The notes under the pieces were generated by a model. It had not been told where the DNA came from, did no database searches, and saw only the letters and a program-made list of their open reading frames with translations. This document shows, piece by piece, positions 55,721-64,000 of a stretch of DNA of 64,000 bases. How positions within the stretch are numbered: the first letter of the stretch is position 1; every line of letters starts with the position of its first letter. The translations under genes were made by a program, and so were the position numbers. The stretch is from Larix kaempferi (lineage: Eukaryota; Streptophyta; Pinopsida; Pinales; Pinaceae): NCBI GenBank assembly GCA_027924585.1, contig BSBM01001719.1, positions 8,800,001-8,864,000 of the forward strand. The letters are read 5' to 3'.

Positions 55721-56914
55721 CTAGACATTAACAAACTCATGAGATAGTTCTAAAAATCTCTTAATTTGTATATCATCTTCAAACACTTGCCAATACTTGG
55801 AATTGTCTAGGATGGAGGGTCTGTTTATTACTTCAACCTCATATTTCTCTTGGAAAAAAATGGGAGTTTTAAAACCACCAGCAGTAGTGGCCAAGGAGTC
55901 TTCTATTTGATTTTCACACCTCGAAATTGCCCAGATCTTATGTTCATCGAAAAAATTTCCAAACATATCCCACGCCTCGTTTCTATAAGCCCTCATCCTG
56001 GGGTGTTTTTCCTGATAGATATCATTTACCTGGTTCACCACCAGCTCTGAATCTCCAAATACATGTACTCTTTTGGCTCCCAGATCTTTCAGAGCTCTCA
56101 GTATTAAAAGTAGAGCTTCATATTCAGCTACATTGTTTGTACATTCAAAAGTCAATTTATAGGATAGGGCTCTGGATTCTTGGTCTAGAGGTATGATCCA
56201 AACCCCAGCCCCAGCTCCATTTTTACTCAGTGACCCATCAAAGTACATCTTCCACAGTTCTTCTTCGTTTTTTCGCCTTTCTGATGCCTCATGCCTTGCT
56301 GCAAATTCCTTGTCTTCCTCGACTTCGTGGAAAAATGGGGGTATAGAGTCAGTATGTGGACCATCATTGAAAATTATGGAGGAACCTATGTCTGTATCCA
56401 CAACAAATATAGGGTGATTTTCAGGTTTGTCGTCACTGCTGACCACATAAGCCATCCCTTTCTCTCTGTATAACTTCCTATTGCTTCCGAAAAGTGGTAT
56501 AGTAGCATAAGATAAGTCCATATGCATGGTTCCTTTTAGATTTTTTACCCATGATCTTGATAAAAACATCCCAAACTTAGCAGGCAAATCAGCGACTACT
56601 ATGTCCATCATGACGCTCTTTGCTGGGATCTGGGAAAGGGTTATTACCACATCTTTAATCAGACCTAAACATGGTACCTTTCTGGAATCAAAAGAATATA
56701 GGTCTTTGTAGGGTCTAGTGACTTATAACCCCAACTGGTCCACCACTGAATTTGGCATCAAGTTGTGTGAAGCCCTAGAATCTATCAGGGCGTTGTGTAA
56801 TAAATTATCATGGATATTCAGACTCAAATAAAAGGGAGGAAATTCTTCATCATCTGGCTCCTCCAGTTTGGAACCAAAGATTATAGTGGGGGCATCGTCT
56901 GTCACTTCCAACAT
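55721..56914 (-). pseudogene. Tat-like protease followed by archaeal-type RNase H (aRNH)
   Basis: Protease: FYLSLNIHDNLLHNALIDSRASHNLMP, with Arg replacing Gly of D-S-G-A; a TAA at 56723 interrupts; then VVADLPAKFGMFLSRSWVKNLKG and MHMDLSYATIPLFG. About 150 residues on, at 56257-55886, is a full RNase H: WKMYFDGSLSKNGAGAGVW, NNVAEYEALLLILRAL, VHVFGDSELVVNQVNDIY and ENQIEDSLATTAG, giving the D-E-D-D set. This pattern (DGSxSxxGxGAGV, NNxAEYEAL, DSxLVVNQV) is the archaeal-type RNase H of Tat elements, which usually follows the gypsy RNase H. Here it precedes RT. Confidence 0.82.
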
Positions 56915-57179
56915 GTCTTGTGTATTTCCTGCCTACCCCTTTACTAGGCTATTTATTTCTTCCCTATATCCATTGTTTCTTAACAGCTCTTTCAAGGGGA
57001 TAGAGATATTTACCTTAGACAGTTCAACCTTCAAGCTGAATATTGAAGCTGGCTTCCCTACTTCAGTGACTTCTGGCTACCTACCTTTTTTACAATGCTG
57101 CCCCCTATCTTCTGAGATTTTCTGTGCAACATCCTCTGGTTGTTTTTCTTTTAGTTTATCCATATTCTGTTGAGTCTTA

Positions 57180-58238
57180 GAGGGTTGAATCTGAGCATAC
57201 TTCCCTTTCAGTTATTGGTATTTCTATGTTTCTCAACCTCATCTTTCTCTGGATATCATCCACAGCATTCATGTAGCCCATTTGGTACTATTCAAAATCA
57301 AATTCTGCAGCTTTATCAACATTTCCCTTGGTGAAAAAATCATGCTCCTTTTTAGTCAAATGAACTTCGTGTTCTAGGGTGTCGAAGAGATGTATTTGGT
57401 CAGCAGCAGGGTTTTCAGGTCCTTCTTCATCTATCAAATTCTTAGGGAAGGGGGGCCTTATTTGGTGGTCTTCTTGATTTCTTGGAGGAGGCGTCCTTCT
57501 AAAGTTAGGGTTCCTTATCTGATTTTCAGGTTGTTCCCTAACAAGAGGCTTATTTTCCATGGATAACCTATCCATCAATCTCTCCATAGTTTTCATCATG
57601 GTATCAAATTTAGCATCACTAGAAGAGGCTTGGGTTTCTTGCTTCTTCCTATCTGCTTCAGTCTTGCCCTTTATTTTCCCAGAAGCCATCATGTTGGCTT
57701 CAACCTCCATGGCATCTTTCAGCATAGCAGGCAGGGAGGCAAATTTTCTTTCTCTTAATGTGCATGAGAAGTCTCCATCAAAGGCATCTGCATAGTGAAG
57801 CTTTGCATCGCCTACCGAGGGTTTTAGATCATTAGGAATAGAATTATAGGCCTTCATGAATCTGGCAGAAAACTCATGGACTGATTCAAACCCACCTTTC
57901 TTTAAGTGATTATATTGGGATAAGACTATGGCAGGACTCCCCATTGTTTTCCATCTTTCTAGGAACAATACTTTAAAAGCTGTAAAATCTGCTATAGAAG
58001 CATTGGGTAGCTGTCTGAACCATTTCTTGGGTTCTCCAAACAGGCTTTGGGTAAACAATCTCATTTTAGCATCATCGTGGTCCACTTCCTCCAGATCCAC
58101 AAAATCCTCAAATCTGTCAACATGCTGTTTGGCTCACTAGTCTCCCTCTCCATTATAAGAGACAATTCTCTGGGCGTAGTTCTGAGGGAGGTCATGCAAA
58201 GCAGTTGGCAGGACTAGTGGTGCAAATATGGCAGCCAT
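57180..58238 (-). pseudogene. Tat-like gag
   Basis: The ATG at 58238 (MAAIFAPLVLPTALHDLPQNY) is my preferred start because the family resemblance begins there; the frame is open upstream to 58349. After two adjacent stops at 58137-58132 the capsid-like core continues: EEVDHDDAKMRLFTQSLFG, KKWFRQLPNASIADFTAF, ESVHEFSARFMKAYNSIP. The C-terminal part is basic and Pro/Asn-rich (NPNFRRTPPPRNQEDHQ) without a clear zinc knuckle. A TAG near 57288 sits where Gln would fit (E-x-YQMGYM). Confidence 0.85.
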
Positions 58239-58846
58239 GGGTCGAAGTGGATTCTGAGCTTGTGGAGGGACTGTAGTGTGGGCTCGAGGGATTTGAAAAC
58301 TAGGCTTATTGCCTTCAACTTTGACAAGAATTTTAGAATCTAACCACACAGGGTCTAAAAGATATGATTCAAAATTATTCAGAGCTTCTTCGCCTAGGAT
58401 TAGGTATGATTCATATTTTGTTCATGACAAAGGTTTGCTAATATCAATCTCTAGATCCAATTCCTGAAAAACAGATGTATCCTCTGAAAAAGTAATAGTC
58501 TCGATGCTAGGAGCACTAGCCCGATCTTTCATGGTTCTACGTCTGAGTAAACTTTCAGGATTATCTACTCCTAGCAGGATTTCAGGGAAAGGATTACCTC
58601 TTGTATGGATCTTTCTTGAGGCCAGGATGCCTTTGGAATCTCTTCAGTAGTATGTTTGGGCGTACTGATTTTTCACCAGTGGATTCGTCTTGAATTGTTT
58701 GATCTTTGTGAGTGGAGTCGCCAGGGAAAAATTCTTCAACCTTCTTGAAAAATGCGGAAAAATCTGTTTGCCCACAGGGATTTCTCTTGTTCTTTGAAAT
58801 TTGGACGTATATGTCATTCTCCCAAGGATTGATAAAACAATCGTGC

Positions 58847-58864
58847 TCCCCGGCAGCGACGCCA
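58847..58864 (-). other. Primer-binding site (tRNA-Asp type) of Tat-like element
   Basis: Minus strand TGGCGTCGCTGCCGGGGA, three bases inside the 5' LTR end (..GATGTTAACA). It differs at two positions from TGGCGCCGTTGCCGGGGA, the tRNA-Asp PBS used by Tat and Athila elements. Confidence 0.85.
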
Positions 58865-59959
58865 ATTTGTTAACATCGAAATTGACCCCCAAGGCTGAAA
58901 GAGGGTAATTCTGGGTAACCACTAATCAATATTTGGCCTGTTCTACTGACCCAACACAGCCAGAGAGGGATCTCTCTAAAATCTCATGAAAAACTAGAAT
59001 AATCAAGATTGTCAATAATGAAAAAGAAATACCAACATTCATGGCCAAGATATTCAATTACAACAATTATACAGAAGATCATTTTTTCAGCTTGGAACAA
59101 AAATGATTCAAGCACTGTTTGGTTGAAAACATATGAACTTCGTTTGGGCAATGGAGTCATATTTAACAAACTCTGAAAACATCATTCACAAAGGTTCTGC
59201 AAACGCATTTACAAGGGCAAGGTAGCAAGCAGCTAGTAGTCAAAGAGATTTAATTTGTGGAGCAAAAGAGGAAAGAAAACAGTCCATCAATGTAAGGCAT
59301 ACCAAGATGAATCCTACATCAACTTTAGCAGAATATATTGGTGAAATACTTGGAAAAAGCTAAGCAGAGCATAACTCCTATGAATTCCACTTAACCACTA
59401 CCCCGATCCAAGCATGAAAGAAATAACACAGAATGGAATAACAAAGAGAGAAACACAATTTCACATGGGAAAAAGGAAAATACAGACTACCAGACCAATT
59501 ACACAGGAATCCTTGTCACAACGTAGGCTTCGGCTTTGCAAACTTTAATAAAATAGCTCAAAAATGTCTTACAGACTAATCCTCAAAATACCAAAAGCTT
59601 TCAAATAAGATTTTCAACCCTTGTGCCTTCGATTACAAATGTATTTATAGATGTCTTCGAGCTCTAGGCTCGGCTACTTCTGAACAGAAAACAATTACAA
59701 CCATATGACACCTATCTAACAGCCAAATGGAGGCATTGTTTGTTGTCACTATTATGAAACAAAATATCTACGAGGCAGGCTTAACTTCCATTTACAATTA
59801 CGTGGCCATTTCATTACATGGCCAAATTACTTTTAAATCAAATACAAAATACAAAAATAGCAGTTATGTAGCTGCTTTCTACTGAATTGCTTTCACTCTA
59901 GTCGAATGAAAATCCTGGATGCATCCATGCTGGCTGCTTTATGACTTCACTGCATCTTT

Positions 59960-62104
59960 TCACGCTCCCATCTTTAACTTTGCTTTCCCATACTTCTCTA
60001 CCAGCTTCCATTGCTCGGGTGAGGGTAAATCCTGGGAGGCAAGCTCTTCGAGTAATATCCTCAGTTCAGTGTGTTCAGTGTACGAATAGCCAACATGAAG
60101 ACTTCTGGCTTCTCTAAAAGTTGCTGCTAGCTTGAAGTCATCTTTCAGTGTATCAACCACTGTGCTGCCTGTTAAGGGTGTATCTATGCTGATGAAGTCC
60201 TCTTCATTCACCCTGCAGTCCCACAACTTAGACTTGTATTCATCTCTTGTAAGCATGAATTCATTCTCACCCCAGAAGGTAGGCATGCCCTTTTTGAACA
60301 GAGGATCAAAGGCTTCTTTAAAGAGCTGTGCCTGCTTCGATATGATATCTATCCCTGATTGGAAAACTTGCATTTGCTGATATCTACTAATTATCTTCTT
60401 AGCTCCTATGATTATGGATACCCTGTCCTAGATGTTTGCAGCTGTAGCTTGTTCCTCTGAAAGGCCACCTAAGAACTCAACTGCATTCTGGGCATGCTCC
60501 AAAGGCTTTTTGTTCAATCTCTCCTTCACCACTGTTACACCTTGCTGGGCCAATTTCGCCACTACTCCTTTATCCATTATAAAATTTAGGTAGGGCCTTA
60601 GATCTTCAGCCTGCTTTATGATATCATCCCATATGATTTTCCTGGCTTCCTGTAACACCTTTTGCCCTATCACCTGTTCCTTCAAAATATCAAGCTCTGA
60701 CTGCGTCTCCTGGTACTTGGTTTCCCAAGCCTCCTTTTGTCCTTTTGCAATATCCTTCAAAGTTTTCATATCGGCAACTTGCTTCTTTAATCAGATCACC
60801 TCAGCATCCTCCAAGCTGGCCTTAGCTATTTTCCCTATCAAGGAAAAATCTCCAACTGCAATGGAGGCTGAGGCCTTTTGTTCTATTTCCTTTTCCTTTT
60901 TCTTCACTTTCCTGTCCAATTCTTCAAACTGGGCTTTCAACAAGTTTGCATTGGTCTCCACAAATGTCATGTCAAACTTCAGCTTCTTTTCCCTATGTCC
61001 AAACTCCACCAATTTGTCTTTACAGTCTAACAACTCCGTTTTCAACTTTTCTTTCTCTTCTTCCAGCTCTGCTATTTCAGAACTATTTTCCAACTGAGTG
61101 GTGGGGATCTTTAGCTGCTTTTTTAATGACAGGATCTGTTGATATTTTTCATTTAGCAACTCTTGGATGTTTTTCTTTTTATCCTCTTCGGTCTCATTTT
61201 CCAGCAACTATGTTTGATGTTTCTTTGCCTGCGCTTTCAGAGACTTATTTTCTGCTTTCTCGAGCCCCAGCTGTTTCTGGAATCTAAACTTATTTGTATG
61301 CACTTTTCATAGTTCTATTGCAAGCTTCAGCAACCTATTATAGATGAATTCCCCTATCTCTTTGTGTAGATTGATTATATCAGGGATAGGGATGTCTTCT
61401 AGGTTAAACTTTACCTCTGTAGCTTTGCTTTTGGTGGCCATGGCCAGGCTTAATGTGTTCTGGGCTAGATTTCGGCTAGTAACCAAAGCCACTTCTTTAT
61501 TGGATATCTTCCTTACCTCAGAGTACAGCTTAGATTTTGCTGCTATGTTATCAACATTTTCATCATATTCTTCCAACAGCTAGGCCCTAATGATACTTGA
61601 TCCTGTAGGTCCTTTGGGTGGTTTTCCAAATACCTGCTCTTTTACATCATAATGAGGCATGAGAAACCTAACCTGCTTTTTCTTAGTTTTCTCTTCTTGT
61701 ATTTTCACTATTTGTTGATCATCACCCTCCACCTTTTTCCTATTTGCAGCTCTTTCAGAGTCACTATCTACATCCATGGGGCTAATAACCCCTGAAGTAC
61801 TGGTTTTTTCTGGAATACTGTCAAGAGATAAGTCTACTGGCCCTGTAGGAGCTTTACCAGGTGATCTGCTTGGTGAAGGCGTGCCTCCCTGAAAAAGAAA
61901 ACTCAGAGTTTGAGAGTCCTCCGAAGCATCAGTATCCATTGGTCGTTGATCAATATATTCTAACCAATTGTCTCTCTCATGCATTCTAGCCATCTCAAAA
62001 TGTTCATATCCCTTTCTGTGAGATGCCTTCCTTCTTTATGAGAGTATGTGATGTGGATCATAGTTCAGTGCAGCCTTGGAAGGTAGTCCTAGGTCTCTCG
62101 TCAT
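59960..62104 (-). pseudogene. LTR ORF2 (coiled-coil protein), 5' LTR copy
   Basis: Homologue of 50239-48105, with an independent set of defects: a TAG near 61574-61576 (RA then stop), TAG at 61207, TGA near 60790 (Arg CGA in the partner) and TAG at 60428. The partner's deletion near 49945 and its four TAG stops are not shared. A 9-bp in-frame insertion near 60075 adds three residues (TEH). Because defects differ, the common ancestor most likely had an intact frame of about 710 codons. Confidence 0.7.
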
Positions 62105-62209
62105 CCTTTCAATTCCTGAGAGGGCTGTTTTGTGTTTGATTACAAAAGAACCCACTGTCCAGGAGAAAGCTAGGTCAGATAACTTCTTGATATCTATAAA
62201 ATGTTCCCG

Positions 62210-63289
62210 TTAAGCTGTCAGTTTATGCCTTATGAACTCCAAATGGAACAACCTGGGTGTCAAAAATGCAGGGAGTACATATGGTGGGTGTGAAAATCCA
62301 TACACTCTAGTTACAGTTCCCTGTTTTAGCAAAAACCAGTCCCCAATCCCTTTCTCCATAGGGGGTTGTAGCAAATCCTTCATTTCTGGGAGTAATCTAG
62401 GCAAATTCTCCTAGAAAAAGATGTGATAAACTTTTGCCATTAGGTTATTCATGAAAAGTATGTAATCTGAATACATCTCTCTTGTAATTTTCAGCCCAGG
62501 TACCTGTAGGTTGTCTTCAACTACTGTTAAGAACATATTCAGTAAATAAGACTGGAATCTAAAGGTCCTTGTCTTAGGGAACTCAACTAACTAGGAGTGA
62601 ATATTTTCAGCTAGGGCATCATCAAAACTTAGACATGCAGTCTGGACAAATGAATCTAGGTCTGTTTGTTCTATTGGACATGTACTTAAGACGAACAGCA
62701 TACTGATCAATGTTTCTAAAACGTATTGGTCACTATCTAACCCTAAAAACTGGGATATCATGGAGATTATCCATTTAGATTCATCTCTGGATAAACTAGC
62801 CTCGTCAGGGAAAACTGAACCTGGGAAGGACGCATTTGGTAATAGGGCATCATGATAAAAGCTCTGTTTGAGTTCGTTTGGGGCTAGGCGAAAGTATTGA
62901 ACCAGGTCCTCCATTCGACACCCTAGGGATTTTTGACCGAATTCATGGGGAACGGATAAGGCCTTTCTAACAGTTGGGGCTTTCACTGAGCAGAGGGTGT
63001 TAGAGCCCGAGGCATCTAAGATCACTCTCTTCTCTGAGGAATAATTTGTGGCACACCACTCAATGAATTCAGGGCAAGTTGGGGTCTGGGTGGTGGTGAA
63101 CAGATGAAAGAAGGACTGATAGACCTTATGGACATCTATTCTTCTACCTCTTATAACCTCCAACCTCTCCTTGGCCATATCTATGGAGATGTTGACCAGT
63201 ATGGTGTCGAATATGTCACCATCCATGTCTTCGAACTTGGGACCGGTGATTGGAGATTTGGCACCAGTGGAATCTCTTACTTCAGCCAT
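62210..63289 (-). pseudogene. LTR ORF1, 5' LTR copy, broken by TAG stops
   Basis: Same start (MAEVRDSTGAKSPITGPKFE) and same TAA end as 51424-50345. It is interrupted by TAG near 62592 and 62412, both CAG in the other LTR. Amino-acid differences from the partner are scattered and few. Confidence 0.75.
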
Positions 63290-64000
63290 TCAAACAACTT
63301 CACGGGAAAAGAGAAGAACAAACCAACTTGGTGATCTGATACCTGGACAATCTCCTTGAGCTTCTAGTTGGCTAGTCTGCTCTGCGGGATCGGGTTCTTT
63401 TGCTTTCCAACGCATCCGATACAGGTGGAGTTCAAGTCTTTGTACATACTTGGTTTTTATAATGCTAAATGCCATATCACCCCTCCAGGTGTGACGGTGG
63501 TGAAGCCACATTAGTCGTCCCTCCTGGTCGACCTTTCTCTGCCATAGATCTACTTTTCGATTTCCCACATCTCCCAATCAAGTTGTACACGACTTCAATA
63601 TCCATTTAGATCTTTGGAATACTTCAGCCGTTGATCTCCTTTCTTCCTCAAATCCTGACCGTATGATGGCCTTAACTTTACCGACCATGGCTATTTGAGA
63701 CGCGGTTAACTTACTCATGAGAAAAATCAACGCGGTCATCTTAGGCCATTGATTTGCCTCCGATAGATTTGCACCATTGACAGATGTACGATGCTTACTC
63801 TGACCGCGGCGATTTGAAACATAACATATTTCGTGCAAGTTAGATCGGCACGGTGGCTATACACCATAGATCTTTCCTCCCGCTGATCTTCTCCGTCAAT
63901 TGTTTTAAGAACTTGCTCGTCGGCTCACGCCCACCCCTGCGTTAGATAGTCGACAACTTCATTTGCGCCGTGCACTCGGGGCCATCGATCTTCAGGGTGT

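Larger units (their letters stand above)
47014..64000 (-). mobile_element. Tat-like Ty3/gypsy element with ~5.4-kb LTRs, runs off the window
   Basis: Two direct repeats, 47014-52395 and 58868 to the window end, flank a minus-strand internal region with tRNA-Asp-type PBS, gag, protease, archaeal-type RNase H, RT, RNase H and integrase. The repeats are LTRs because one begins next to the PBS and the other follows the integrase end. About 260 bp of the 5' LTR should lie past 64000. Long LTRs, the PBS type and the second RNase H point to the Tat/Ogre group. Stops in most domains make it non-autonomous now. Confidence 0.88.
58868..64000 (-). repeat. 5' LTR of Tat-like element, incomplete at window end
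   Basis: Direct repeat of 47014-52395 with a nearly constant offset of about 11,854-11,865, so few indels separate the two. Contains the second copies of LTR ORF1 and ORF2. The remaining ~260 bp should lie beyond 64000. Confidence 0.9.

Overview
This 64 kb window is repeat-dominated nuclear DNA of a seed plant with a large, transposon-rich genome. A gymnosperm is my best guess, but this is inference from the AT-rich base composition, the deeply nested LTR retrotransposons and the near absence of genes; the sequence alone does not fix the species. No tRNA, rRNA, CRISPR or bacterial-type gene was seen, and no intact cellular gene is present. The only host-gene traces are a five-exon N-terminal fragment of a PDR/ABCG ABC transporter (18.5-19.6 kb, minus) with two broken splice sites, and a 135-bp scrap of a copper P1B-ATPase (28.2 kb) whose phosphorylated Asp is replaced by Glu.

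Layout. 1-4071: decayed 3' part of a non-autonomous LTR element (family B), plus strand. 4437-10519: minus-strand Ty3/gypsy (chromovirus-like) element with one LTR, truncated after RT. 10.5-11.2 kb: older gypsy remnants. 11216-15030: a 3.8-kb degenerate array of GGTTGAC(C/T) units, i.e. a natural array of WRKY W-box cores, into which a 280-bp TRIM/SMART-like element has inserted with a perfect 5-bp target-site duplication (TSD). 16.4-17.1 kb: copia remnant. 18.5-19.6 kb: PDR fragment. 21548-28028: a complete 6,481-bp family B element with two 2,022-bp LTRs, a perfect GATAA TSD, a tRNA-iMet primer-binding site and one long ORF of unknown function, but no pol. 30.3-31.8 kb: gypsy gag, PBS and LTR on the minus strand. 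33.9-34.25 kb: a row of GC-rich stem-loop repeats. 34.5-38.14 kb: plus-strand gypsy pol remnant with zinc knuckles between protease and RT. 38144-47013: a tandem array of a gag-only LTR element (TR-GAG type), LTR-internal-LTR-internal and so on, with five LTRs and four internal regions, sitting in the gypsy pol. 47014 to beyond the window end: a Tat-like gypsy element on the minus strand that split the fifth LTR. Its LTRs are about 5.4 kb long and carry two sense ORFs; its pol has an extra archaeal-type RNase H placed before RT.

How the parts relate. The right half is a three-level nest: plus-strand gypsy, then the TR-GAG array inserted in it, then the Tat-like element inserted in the array. 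The non-autonomous families (B, TR-GAG, TRIM) all have iMet-type PBSs and must borrow pol in trans. Many of the premature stops in the Tat-like element are Gln CAG to TAG changes, as expected from deamination of CHG-methylated cytosine. The most unusual items are the LTR-borne ORFs, the PR-aRNH-RT-RNH-IN order, the gag-only tandem array, the family B ORF and the W-box array carrying the TRIM.
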